Source: Acidovorax delafieldii (lineage in GTDB: Bacteria; Pseudomonadota; Gammaproteobacteria; Burkholderiales; Burkholderiaceae_C). Taken from it: a stretch of 64,000 nucleotides of DNA. Position 1 is the first letter of the stretch; each line of letters begins with the position of its first letter. Location: NCBI GenBank assembly GCA_002377855.1, contig DFQQ01000013.1:1-64000 (forward strand), given 5' to 3'. A model generated the notes under the pieces. It was given only the letters and a program-made list of their open reading frames with translations. It had not been told where the DNA came from and searched no databases. A program made the position numbers and the translations under genes. Below are positions 52,501 to 60,558 of this stretch, one piece after another.

Positions 52501-53511
52501 GCGGTGGATTTGCTGCGCAAGGTGGGCCGCAAGCAGACGGCCAAGCCGCCGGCCACGGTGGGCATCGCTCCGATCAAGGAGCAGGTGATTCACTTTATCA
52601 ACAAGAAGCTGCCCGGCGGCCTGCCCAAGAAGACTGCACGCGCGCTGCTCGACATCGAGGACAAGGATTACGTCCCGATCATCCGCGACCCGCAGACCAC
52701 CACGGCCGAGACCGAGGCGGTGTTCTACTTCCCTGGTTGCGGCTCCGAGCGCCTGTTCAGTCAGGTAGGTCTGGCCACGCAGGCCATGCTGTGGCACGCG
52801 GGCGTGCAGACCGTGCTGCCTCCGGGCTACCTGTGCTGCGGCTACCCGCAGCGCGGCAGCGGCCAGTTCGACAAGGCCGAGAAGATGATCACGGACAACC
52901 GGGTGCTCTTCCACCGCGTAGCGAACACGCTGAACTACCTGGACATCAAGACGGTGGTGGTGAGCTGCGGCACCTGCTACGACCAGCTGCAGGGCTACCA
53001 GTTCGACAAGATCTTCCCCGGCTGCCGCATCATCGACATCCACGAGTACCTGCTGGAGAAGGGCATCACCCTGCAAGGCAAGGGCGCCTACCTGTACCAC
53101 GAGCCCTGCCACAACCCCATGAAGCAGCAGGACTCGATGAAGACCGTGAAGGCGCTGGTGGGTGAGCAGGTTTTGAAGAGCGAGCGCTGCTGTGGCGAAT
53201 CCGGCACGCTGGGCGTGACGCGGCCCGACGTGTCCACCCAGGTGCGCTTTCGCAAGGAAGAAGAGATCAGGAAGGGCGAGGCCGTGCTGCGCGCCAGCGG
53301 CGCGGTGGGCGACAAAGAAAACGTCAAGATTCTCACCAGCTGCCCCAGCTGCCTGCAGGGCCTGAACCGCTACCAGGACGACCTGAACAACGGCCTGCTC
53401 GAAGCCGACTACATCGTGATCGAGATGGCCCGCGAAATCTTGGGCGAAAACTGGATGCCCGAGTATGTGCAGCGCGCCAACCAGGGCGGTATCGAGCGGG
53501 TGCTGGTCTGA
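49594..53511 (+). CDS. Giant FAD-linked oxidase / iron-sulfur fusion (DUF3683, GlcD-GlcF-like)
   Basis: A 1305-residue fusion. The DUF3683-like N-terminus ([22 protein letters not shown]) is followed by an FAD-binding domain near residue 211 ([11 protein letters not shown]), an FAD-oxidase C domain with [17 protein letters not shown] and [14 protein letters not shown] (about 685-750), a ferredoxin pair (C836[21 protein letters not shown] near 900) and CCG-type cysteine domains ([32 protein letters not shown]). It resembles D-lactate or glycolate dehydrogenases that pass electrons to the quinone pool. Substrate not assigned. The start lacks a ribosome-binding site because the hairpin element ends 2 bp before it. 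The linker near residues 774-793 is encoded by repeat copy I. Confidence 0.92.
   Translation: [1305 protein letters not shown]
51911..51970 (+). repeat. Dispersed double-hairpin repeat, copy I (in frame in a coding linker)
   Basis: gttgctacgaaatcaggagctgcc, then tgcgcttgctggacaagcgctggaggcc. A near-complete copy lying in frame between the FAD-oxidase and ferredoxin domains of the giant fusion gene. Confidence 0.65.
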
Positions 53512-53954
53512 TGGCAGAAATGGCTTGCCCGCTGTGCGCGGAAGACGGCGGCCTGCTGGTGTGGCGCGGAGAGCGCCTGCGGGTGATCCGCGCTCGTGAG
53601 GCGGGTTTCCCCGCGTTCTACCGCGTGGTGTGGAATGCGCATGTGGCCGAGTTCTCGGACCTGTCGCCGGCCGAGCGCATGCACTGCATGGACGCGGTGG
53701 TGCTGGTCGAGCAAGCGCTGCGTGAACACCTGGCGCCCACCAAAATCAACGTTGCCGCCCTGGGTAACATGGTGCCGCACTTGCACTGGCATGTGATTGC
53801 CCGGTTTGACTGGGACAGTCACTTTCCGTCGCCCGTGTGGGCGTCAGCCCAGCGGCCCAGCCCCGCGCTGCAGGAAAACGCAGTGCACGACAGACTGCCG
53901 GCATTGGATGCCGATTTGCGCACGCGCCTGCAGGCAGAGCTGGTAGGCAGCTGA
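53511..53954 (+). CDS. HIT family protein
   Basis: A 147-residue HIT-fold hydrolase with the histidine triad in MVPHLHWHVIARF, opened by CPLCAEDGG, a CxxC zinc-type start common in one HIT branch. HIT proteins cleave nucleoside phosphoramidates or dinucleoside polyphosphates; the substrate here is unknown. The ATG shares one base with the stop of the giant oxidase (TGATG), so they are co-translated. The two genes are neighbours in this order in related species as far as I recall. Confidence 0.93.
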   Translation: MAEMACPLCAEDGGLLVWRGERLRVIRAREAGFPAFYRVVWNAHVAEFSDLSPAERMHCMDAVVLVEQALREHLAPTKINVAALGNMVPHLHWHVIARFDWDSHFPSPVWASAQRPSPALQENAVHDRLPALDADLRTRLQAELVGS

Positions 53955-54014
53955 CCCGCACCGCAGTGGAGCCCGGAGCGGGCGAGTTCGTTTTATTTTT
54001 AAACAGGTGAACGC

Positions 54015-54428
54015 ATGGCAGGTTTGAAATCGGGCGCACCGACGCCCACGGCGCTGACTGTGCACGAGGCTTCCCGCGTGCTCGAGGTGGCCTTCTCGGA
54101 CGGTGCCTCTTTCCGCATTCCGTTCGAGCTGATGCGCGTGTACTCGCCGTCTGCGGAGGTGCAGGGCCATGGCCCGGGGCAGGAAGTTTTGCAGACCGGC
54201 AAGCGTGACGTCACGCTGGCCCATCTGGAACCCGTGGGCAACTACGCAGTCAAACCCACCTTTTCAGATGGGCACGACAGCGGCATCTTCAGCTGGGGCT
54301 ATCTCTATGAGCTGGGCCAGCAACAAGAGGCGTTGTGGAAGCAATACACAGAGCGTCTGGCTGCCGCCGGGGCAGACCGCGACGCACCCATGGCCCCCAA
54401 AGGCGGCCACGCCTGCGGCAGCCACTGA
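54015..54428 (+). CDS. DUF971 (gamma-butyrobetaine hydroxylase N-terminal-like) protein
   Basis: A 137-residue protein matching the GBBH-like N-terminal domain: PTALTVHEASRVLEVAFSDGASFRIPFELMRVYSPSAEVQGHG, then VEPVGNYAVKPTFSDGHDSGIFSWGYLYEL. It is a small cytosolic domain of unknown function, often encoded right before ubiE in beta-proteobacteria. A C-terminal CGSH tail is present. Spacing to ubiE is 179 bp, most of which is taken by repeat copy J. Confidence 0.92.
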   Translation: MAGLKSGAPTPTALTVHEASRVLEVAFSDGASFRIPFELMRVYSPSAEVQGHGPGQEVLQTGKRDVTLAHLEPVGNYAVKPTFSDGHDSGIFSWGYLYELGQQQEALWKQYTERLAAAGADRDAPMAPKGGHACGSH

Positions 54429-54467
54429 TTCCAAAGGCCGGGCGCAGGGTGCCAAACACACAGATCC

Positions 54468-54531
54468 TGCTGCTATTGAAAAGATAGCTACTGGCGCTTG
54501 CATCGAGAGCGCTGGAGCCCGTTTCTATAAT
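54468..54531 (+). repeat. Dispersed double-hairpin repeat, copy J, with a TATAAT at its end
   Basis: tgctattgaaaagatagctac, then tggcgcttgcatcgagagcgctggagcc. A clean copy between the DUF971 gene and ubiE. TATAAT at 54526-54531 lies at its right edge and could serve as a -10 box for ubiE, but no well-spaced -35 is visible. Confidence 0.65.
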
Positions 54532-54607
54532 AATTTCGCGACAGATGCCCCAGGTGATCACGGGGTTGTCGCTGTACGGCAGGTGCGCAGGCGCCTAGCA
54601 TGACCTT

Positions 54608-55339
54608 ATGAGCACCACCCATTTTGGATTCCAGTCGGTAGACGAAAAAGAAAAAGCACAGCGCGTGCGCGGCGTTTTTGACTCGGTCGCATCCAAGTAC
54701 GACGTGATGAACGACCTGATGTCCGGCGGCCTGCACCGCGCCTGGAAGGCCTACACCGTGATGGTGGCCAACCTGCGCGAAGGCAGCCAAGTGCTGGACA
54801 TTGCGGGCGGCACGGGCGACCTTTCCATGGCTTTTGCCAAGAAGGTGGGCACCACCGGGCGTGTGGTGCACACCGATATCAACGAAGCCATGCTGCGCAC
54901 CGGGCGCGACCGCCTCATCGACGCTGGAGTGATCCTGCCCACCCTGGTGTGCGACGCGGAGCATTTGCCTTTTCCTGATGCGCATTTTGACGTGGTGAGC
55001 GTGGCTTTTGGACTGCGCAACATGACGCACAAAGACCGCGCGCTGACCGAGATGTGCCGCGTGCTCAAGCCCGGTGGCAAGCTGCTGGTGCTGGAATTTT
55101 CCAAAGTCGCCAAGCCACTGGAGAAGGTATACGACTGGTATTCCTTCAAAGTGCTGCCCCAGTTGGGCAAGCTGGTGGCGGGCGATGACGCCAGCTACCG
55201 TTACCTGGCAGAGTCCATTCGGATGCACCCAGGGCAGGAAGAGCTGAAAACCCTCATGCAACAAAGCGGCTTTGGTCATGTGGACTATCACAACATGACT
55301 GGCGGAGTAGTGGCTTTACATGTTGGAATCAAGTGCTGA
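54608..55339 (+). CDS. ubiE: Bifunctional demethylmenaquinone/ubiquinone C-methyltransferase UbiE
   Basis: A 243-residue SAM methyltransferase: VFDSVASKYDVMNDLMSGGLHRAWK (UbiE signature), VLDIAGGTGDLSM (SAM loop), DAEHLPFPDAHFDVVSVAFGLRNM and FSKVAKPLEKVYDWYSF, all diagnostic. It C-methylates the ubiquinone precursor ring. First gene of the ubiE-tim44-ubiJ-ubiB operon; the intergenic distances downstream are short. ATG at 54608 follows a short leader that includes repeat copy J. Confidence 0.97.
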   Translation: MSTTHFGFQSVDEKEKAQRVRGVFDSVASKYDVMNDLMSGGLHRAWKAYTVMVANLREGSQVLDIAGGTGDLSMAFAKKVGTTGRVVHTDINEAMLRTGRDRLIDAGVILPTLVCDAEHLPFPDAHFDVVSVAFGLRNMTHKDRALTEMCRVLKPGGKLLVLEFSKVAKPLEKVYDWYSFKVLPQLGKLVAGDDASYRYLAESIRMHPGQEELKTLMQQSGFGHVDYHNMTGGVVALHVGIKC

Positions 55340-55386
55340 ACGCAATGTTTGCGCTCAATGCTGATGAATGACACAACGGAGATGAC

Positions 55387-56394
55387 ATGATGAAACTGTG
55401 GTCTGTGGTTTTGGTCGCGCTGATGGCGGTGGTCCATGTGGACGCCGAAGCCAAGCGCATGGGTGGCGGTAAATCCGTTGGACAGCAATCGAGCAACGTC
55501 ACGCAACGTGAGTCTGCAGGCGGTGCCCCCGCCCAGGGTGGCGCCAACAGCGCCACCAACAGCGCTGCCGCCAGGCCGGCAACGCCCGCTGCTGCGCCTG
55601 CCGCAGCCGCGCCCAAGCGCCCTTGGGGCGCCATGCTGGGCGGCTTGGCCGCTGGTTTGGGGTTGGCATGGCTGGCCAGCTCGCTGGGCTTGGGGGCCGG
55701 TTTTGCACAGTTCCTGCTGATCGCCCTGCTGGCGCTGGCTGCGGTCGCGATCATCGGCATGGTGATGCGGGCTCGCCGCTCGGGCGCTGCTGCCCAAACC
55801 CCGGCTTCGCCCTTCGCTTTCCAGGGCGCGGGTGCTCCTACCCCGGCTTCGGCGCAGGTTCCGCACACGTACCGCCCCGAAAATGTGGGTAATGACGCAT
55901 CAGCCCGCCCGTGGGAGCGCAGCAGCATGGCGTTTGACGCATCGCGCCAGCCACAAGGCGCAGGCGTGGTCATCGGCTCAGGCCTCGGTGGTTCGCAAAA
56001 TTGGGGCGTCCCAGAGGGCTTCGATACCGAGGGCTTCCTCACTGCTGCCAAGCGCAACTTCGTGACACTGCAAGCCGCTTGGGATCGTTCGGACATCGCC
56101 ACGCTGCGTTCGATGATGACCGATGGCATGCTCGACGAAATCCGCGCCCAGCTGGCCGAACGTGAATCTCAGCGGGGCGCTGAGCCTAATCACACCGATG
56201 TGGTGATGATCGAAGCCCAGCTGCTGGGCATCGAGGAACTGGACGATCGCTACATGGCCAGCGTGGAGTTCTCGGGCATGATCCGCGAAGAACTGTCGGC
56301 CGGCCCAAGCCCCTTCCGTGAGGTGTGGAACATGACCAAGAGCAAGTCGGGCAACAGCGGCTGGCTGGTCGCTGGCGTGCAAGCCTTGCAGTAA
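55387..56394 (+). CDS. Tim44-like domain protein within the ubi operon
   Basis: A 335-residue membrane-associated protein. After a signal-like start comes a low-complexity Ala/Pro/Gln linker (about residues 40-80), then a hydrophobic pair of helices (LGGLAAGLGLAWLASSLGLGAGFAQFLLIALLALAAVAII), and a C-terminal Tim44-like domain (NFVTLQAAWDRSDIATLRSMMTDGMLDEI... DDRYMASVEFSGMIRE). The family name comes from the mitochondrial import protein; bacterial members have no known function. Its position between ubiE and ubiJ suggests a link to quinone synthesis or membrane delivery, which is inference. Confidence 0.9.
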   Translation: MMKLWSVVLVALMAVVHVDAEAKRMGGGKSVGQQSSNVTQRESAGGAPAQGGANSATNSAAARPATPAAAPAAAAPKRPWGAMLGGLAAGLGLAWLASSLGLGAGFAQFLLIALLALAAVAIIGMVMRARRSGAAAQTPASPFAFQGAGAPTPASAQVPHTYRPENVGNDASARPWERSSMAFDASRQPQGAGVVIGSGLGGSQNWGVPEGFDTEGFLTAAKRNFVTLQAAWDRSDIATLRSMMTDGMLDEIRAQLAERESQRGAEPNHTDVVMIEAQLLGIEELDDRYMASVEFSGMIREELSAGPSPFREVWNMTKSKSGNSGWLVAGVQALQ

Positions 56395-56434
56395 ATATCG
56401 AAGGGCTTCCCAGTTCAGGGAATAATCGGGGACT

Positions 56435-57010
56435 ATGGCAACACAGTCCCCTTTTTCATTTCTGGACGGCATTTTTGACCGCGTCATCTCTGGGCCGCAG
56501 CCACCGCAATGGCTTGTCCACGAAGTGCATCAGCGTGCCGTGCTGTTCATCAACCACGTCCTGATGCAGGAACCTGAGGCCATGGAACGCCTGCGCCGCC
56601 AAAAGGGGCGTGTAGCCCGCGTGCAGTGGCGGGCTTATTCCATGGCGTTGCTGGTCACCCCGGCGGGCCTGTTCAACCTAGCCCACGAAGGCGTTGTGCC
56701 TGACTTGCGGCTGGAAGTGACTGAACTGTCGCCCCTCGCCCTGGCACAGGGCGCGTTGCGGGGCGACAAACCCTCCATCCGCATTGAGGGCGATGTGCAA
56801 CTGGCTGCCGAAATCAATTGGCTGGTCGATCATGTCCGCTGGGATCTGGAAGAGGATCTGGCCAAGCTGGTGGGCGATGCCCCGGCCCATCAAGTGACCC
56901 AGGCGGCCCGGCGCGCAGCACAGGCACTGCGGCAGTTTGTGGGCGCGCGCGTGCCTTCGGGCGGCGTGGTCGCTGCCACAGCCCCTGCAGCGGACCGGAC
57001 GGCGGCATGA
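56435..57010 (+). CDS. ubiJ: Ubiquinone biosynthesis accessory factor UbiJ (SCP2-like)
   Basis: A 191-residue protein. The short acidic N-terminus (PFSFLDGIFDRVISG) is followed by an SCP2-like lipid-binding core (VARVQWRAYSMALLVTPAGLFNL... PLALAQGALRGDKPSIRIEGDVQLAAEINWL) and a C-terminal helical tail. UbiJ binds isoprenoid quinone intermediates and assists the O2-dependent hydroxylases. It sits between the Tim44-like gene and ubiB, and its stop overlaps the ubiB start by 4 bp, matching the ubiE-ubiJ-ubiB operon of E. coli. Confidence 0.94.
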   Translation: MATQSPFSFLDGIFDRVISGPQPPQWLVHEVHQRAVLFINHVLMQEPEAMERLRRQKGRVARVQWRAYSMALLVTPAGLFNLAHEGVVPDLRLEVTELSPLALAQGALRGDKPSIRIEGDVQLAAEINWLVDHVRWDLEEDLAKLVGDAPAHQVTQAARRAAQALRQFVGARVPSGGVVAATAPAADRTAA

Positions 57011-58578
57011 AGCGCTTTTTGCGCGGCTGCACCATCTTGTGGGTGGTGTTCCGGTACGGGCTGGATGGCCTCCTGCTGGACAGCTTTCAAAAACCCTGGC
57101 TGCGCGCGCTGTCGCGCATCTTCTCGGTGGGGCGTAATCTCGACGCACCCCGCGGCCAGCGCCTGCGCGAAGCGCTGGAGCAGCTGGGTCCCATCTTCGT
57201 CAAGTTCGGCCAAGTGCTGTCCACCCGGCGCGACTTGCTCCCACCCGACATCGCCAATGAACTGGCCTTGTTGCAGGACCGGGTCCCGCCCTTTGATCCC
57301 AGCGTTGCCATCGCGACGATTGAGCGCGCCTTCCAAAGGCCGGTCGACACGGTCTTTGCATCCTTTGAGCGGGTGCCCGTCGCCAGCGCATCCATCGCCC
57401 AGGTGCATTTCGCGACCTTGCTGGACCGGCAGGGGATTGAGCGAGAAGTGGCGGTCAAAGTACTGCGGCCCGGCATGCTGCCCGTCATTGAAAAAGACCT
57501 GAGCCTCATGCGCATGATGGCCGGCTGGGTCGAAAGCCTGTCGGCGGACGGCAAGCGCCTGAAACCGCGCGAGGTGGTTGCAGAGTTCGACAACTATCTG
57601 CACGACGAGCTGGACCTGGTGCGGGAAGCCTCCAATGCCGCGCAGTTGCGCCGCAACATGCAGGGCCTTGATCTGGTGCTCATTCCAGAAATTTTCTGGG
57701 ATTTTTGCCACCCCGAGGTCATGGTCATGCAGCGCATGACAGGCGTGCCGATCAGCCAGGTCGAGCGCCTGAAGGACGCGGGTGTGGACATCCCCAAGCT
57801 GGCGCGCGATGGCGTCACCATCTTTTTCACCCAGGTGTTTCGCGACGGTTTCTTCCATGCCGACATGCACCCTGGCAACATCCAGGTCAGCCTGGAGCCC
57901 AATACCTTCGGTCGCTACATTTCTCTCGATTTCGGCATCGTGGGCACGCTCACCGAGTCCGACAAAGAGTACCTGGCGCAGAACTTCGTGGCATTTTTTC
58001 GCCGGGATTACAAGCGCGTGGCCGAGCTGCACATCGAAAGCGGCTGGGTGCCGCCCGAGACCCGTGTCAACGATCTGGAATCTGCCATCCGTGCCGTGTG
58101 CGAGCCCTATTTTGACCGACCCCTCAAGGAAATTTCTTTGGGCATGGTACTGATGCGCCTGTTCCAGACCTCACGGCGTTTCCATGTCGAGATCCAGCCT
58201 CAACTGGTGCTGCTGCAGAAAACGCTGCTCAACATCGAGGGCCTCGGCCGCGAACTGGACCCGGACCTGGACCTTTGGAGCACTGCCAAGCCCTTCCTGG
58301 AGAAGTGGATGCTCGAGCAGATGGGGCCACAGCGGTTATGGCGAGATCTGCGTGCAGAGGCTCCGCATTACGCCAAGCTGATGCCTGAACTGCCTCGCCT
58401 GGTGGCTCAGTATCTGCGAAAGGGCGGCCACCACGACTCCGATGCGCTCCGAGAGTTGCTACAAGCCCAGAGGCAGACCAACCGGCTGTTGCAGGGTGTG
58501 CTGTGCGTGGGCTTGGGTTTTGCTTTGGGTTTGCTGGTCATGCAATTGATGCCTTTGCTGCGCTTGCGGGGTTTTTGA
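57007..58578 (+). CDS. ubiB: Ubiquinone biosynthesis kinase-like protein UbiB
   Basis: A 523-residue atypical kinase/ATPase. It has the diagnostic KxGQ motif in GPIFVKFGQVLSTRRDLLP, PVASASIAQVHFA with the Ala-rich loop that replaces the Gly loop, HDELDLVREASNA, the catalytic FFHADMHPGNI and ISLDFGIVG. Two hydrophobic helices at the C-terminus anchor it in the membrane. UbiB supports ubiquinone synthesis, probably by moving lipid intermediates. ATG overlaps the ubiJ stop (ATGA). The operon ends at the hairpin at 58619. Confidence 0.96.
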   Translation: MKRFLRGCTILWVVFRYGLDGLLLDSFQKPWLRALSRIFSVGRNLDAPRGQRLREALEQLGPIFVKFGQVLSTRRDLLPPDIANELALLQDRVPPFDPSVAIATIERAFQRPVDTVFASFERVPVASASIAQVHFATLLDRQGIEREVAVKVLRPGMLPVIEKDLSLMRMMAGWVESLSADGKRLKPREVVAEFDNYLHDELDLVREASNAAQLRRNMQGLDLVLIPEIFWDFCHPEVMVMQRMTGVPISQVERLKDAGVDIPKLARDGVTIFFTQVFRDGFFHADMHPGNIQVSLEPNTFGRYISLDFGIVGTLTESDKEYLAQNFVAFFRRDYKRVAELHIESGWVPPETRVNDLESAIRAVCEPYFDRPLKEISLGMVLMRLFQTSRRFHVEIQPQLVLLQKTLLNIEGLGRELDPDLDLWSTAKPFLEKWMLEQMGPQRLWRDLRAEAPHYAKLMPELPRLVAQYLRKGGHHDSDALRELLQAQRQTNRLLQGVLCVGLGFALGLLVMQLMPLLRLRGF

Positions 58579-58618
58579 GTCCCCGGCCCTGACACGCTGC
58601 ACTTTCTTTGTTGTTCCC

Positions 58619-58645
58619 GGCGCCACTTCGATGGCGCCATTCTTT
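58619..58645 (+). terminator. Terminator-like hairpin after ubiB
   Basis: GGCGCCA pairs with TGGCGCC over a 6-nt loop and is followed by the T-rich attctttatct, 41 bp after the ubiB stop. Confidence 0.65.
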
Positions 58646-58673
58646 ATCTATCTCGGAGTTTCGGAGCGGCGCC

Positions 58674-60125
58674 ATGCTGATGACGTTCATTGTTCTGTAC
58701 TTGTTGGTTTCCATTGCCATCGGTCTGTACGCTGCTACCCGCGTGCACAACACGGCCGACTATGCTGTGGCCGGGCGAAGTCTGCCGCTGGCTGTGGTCA
58801 TTGCCACTACGTTCGCCACGTGGTTCGGGTCCGAGACGGTACTGGGTGTGTCGGCCCGTTTTGTTGACGGTGGCCTGGGTGCTGTTGTAGAGGACCCCTT
58901 TGGCGCCTCGATGTGTCTGGTGCTGGTGGGGCTGTTTTTTGCCTACAAGCTGTACCAGAAGAACCTCATCACATTGGGCGACTACTATCGCCAACGGTAC
59001 GGCCGGGTGATCGAAGTGGTGTGTTCGGCCATCATCCTGTTCAGCTACCTGGGCTGGGTCGCCGCGCAGATTACAGCGCTGGGTCTGGTGTTCAATCTGC
59101 TGACGCAGGGAGCGGTGTCGCTGACGCTGGGCATGGTGATCGGGACCGCGGTGGTGCTGATCTACACGCTGTATGGCGGCATGTGGTCTGTGGCACTCAC
59201 CGATTTTGTTCAGATGATCGTCATTGCCGTGGGCTTGGTTGCAATTGCCTGGTACGCGGCCGATCTGGCGGGTGGTGCCGGCAAGGTGGTGGACTTCGCT
59301 GTGCGTGAAGGGAAGTTTCAGTTCTTCCCTACCGGAGGGGCAAAAGAGTGGGCGTTTTTCATCGCCGCCGCGATCACGATGATGCTGGGCTCCATTCCGC
59401 AGCAAGACGTTTTTCAGCGGGTCATGTCTTCCAACAGCGCCAGTACCGCCCGCAAAGGCCCCGTCATTGGCGGTGTGCTGTACCTGCTGTTCGCCTTCAT
59501 CCCCATGTTTGTGGTGACGGCCGCCATTCTCATCATGCCCGAGGCAGCGCCCGCCTTGCTCAAGGACGACCCCCAGAAGGTGCTTCCCACCCTGGTGATG
59601 GAACGCATGCCCGTGGTCCTGCAAGTGGCATTTTTCGGCGCGTTGCTGTCAGCGATCATGTCCACCGCCTCTGCCACGCTGCTGGCGCCTTCCACCACCT
59701 TTGTGGAAAACATCCTGCGCAACATGCGTCCTGGCATGAGCGATGCCGCGACCCTGAAGGCCATGCGGGTTTCGGTCCTCGTGTTCACGGCCTGTGTGCT
59801 GGCCTATGCAATCACCATGCAGGGTACGTCCATTTATGAAATGGTGTCTGGTGCCTACCAGGTGCCTTTGGTGGGCGCCTTTGTGCCGCTGGTTTTTGGT
59901 TTGTACTGGAAGCGTGCCACGACCCAAGGTGCCCTGGCGGCCGTGGTACTGGGGTTGGGCGTGTGGCTGCTGTTTGTGGCAAGCCCAGCGCTTTCTGCCG
60001 AGTTTCCGCAACAGCTGGCAGGTTTGTTGGCCGCGCTGACAGGCATGTTTGCCGGCTCTTTGGCTCCGCAGTGGCTGAAGGATCACAAAGGCCACGTGCA
60101 CCACTACGAAGGCAGCGCGCATTGA
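58674..60125 (+). CDS. Sodium:solute symporter family (SSS) protein
   Basis: A 483-residue polytopic transporter with about 13 membrane helices. Family landmarks are TADYAVAGRSLPLAVVIATTFATWFGSETVLGV (TM1-TM2 and the conserved glycine-rich start), YTLYGGMWSVALTDFVQM, GSIPQQDVFQRVMSSNSA and the ISTASATLL-type SAIMSTASATLLAPS. The SSS family moves proline, pantothenate, acetate or other solutes with sodium; the substrate is not readable. It stands alone with CGGAG ahead of the ATG. The start at 58674 follows the ubiB terminator. Confidence 0.93.
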   Translation: MLMTFIVLYLLVSIAIGLYAATRVHNTADYAVAGRSLPLAVVIATTFATWFGSETVLGVSARFVDGGLGAVVEDPFGASMCLVLVGLFFAYKLYQKNLITLGDYYRQRYGRVIEVVCSAIILFSYLGWVAAQITALGLVFNLLTQGAVSLTLGMVIGTAVVLIYTLYGGMWSVALTDFVQMIVIAVGLVAIAWYAADLAGGAGKVVDFAVREGKFQFFPTGGAKEWAFFIAAAITMMLGSIPQQDVFQRVMSSNSASTARKGPVIGGVLYLLFAFIPMFVVTAAILIMPEAAPALLKDDPQKVLPTLVMERMPVVLQVAFFGALLSAIMSTASATLLAPSTTFVENILRNMRPGMSDAATLKAMRVSVLVFTACVLAYAITMQGTSIYEMVSGAYQVPLVGAFVPLVFGLYWKRATTQGALAAVVLGLGVWLLFVASPALSAEFPQQLAGLLAALTGMFAGSLAPQWLKDHKGHVHHYEGSAH

Positions 60126-60204
60126 TCGTCGAAAGCGAGGGAGGACGCCAAACTACCGCCACCTCGCTTTAGGTGAATGCTGGGAGCCCTCAGGAGGGCC
60201 CGCC

Positions 60205-60210
60205 TATAAT
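60205..60210 (+). promoter_or_regulatory. Consensus -10 box before the FmdB gene
   Basis: TATAAT lies 33 bp before the ATG of the zinc-ribbon gene, inside cgccTATAATtgaagg. No good -35 is seen at 17 bp, but the exact -10 and the location suggest the promoter of the 60244-63040 genes. Confidence 0.4.
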
Positions 60211-60243
60211 TGAAGGTTTTGCACTTTCCCTCAACGCACTGAC

Positions 60244-60549
60244 ATGCCTATCTACGCCTACAAATGCGGCACCTGCGGCCATGCCAAGGATGTGCTGCAA
60301 AAAATCTCCGACGCGCCTCTTACCACCTGCCCCGCATGCGGAGCAGACGCTTTCTCCAAGCAAGTGACAGCGGCAGGTTTTCAGCTCAAGGGCTCCGGCT
60401 GGTACGTTACCGATTTTCGCAGTGGCAACGGCGGCAATTCTGCGCCGGCCACAGAGACCAAATCCGAATCCGCTACGCCTGCCGCTGCACCAGCGGCGGC
60501 GCCTACCCCCGCTGCCCCCAGCAGCACGTCTTCGTCTACTTCTACCTGA
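60244..60549 (+). CDS. FmdB family zinc-ribbon protein
   Basis: A 101-residue protein. The zinc ribbon MPIYAYKCGTCGHAKDVLQ has C8xxC11 and C29xxC32 (TTCPACGADAF), then GFQLKGSGWYVTDFRSG typical of FmdB-type regulators, and an Ala/Pro/Ser/Thr-rich disordered tail. The function of this widespread family is not established. It is followed 9 bp later by the DUF502 gene and then aspS, a linkage I know from other beta-proteobacteria. Confidence 0.93.
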   Translation: MPIYAYKCGTCGHAKDVLQKISDAPLTTCPACGADAFSKQVTAAGFQLKGSGWYVTDFRSGNGGNSAPATETKSESATPAAAPAAAPTPAAPSSTSSSTST

Positions 60550-60558
60550 CAGGCCGCC

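Noticed and set aside
60132..60170. AAAGCGAGG / CCTCGCTTT inverted repeat after the symporter gene as a terminator
   Set aside because: Perfect 9-bp arms but a 21-nt loop and no T-run, so I do not list it as a terminator. It may still act in mRNA stability.
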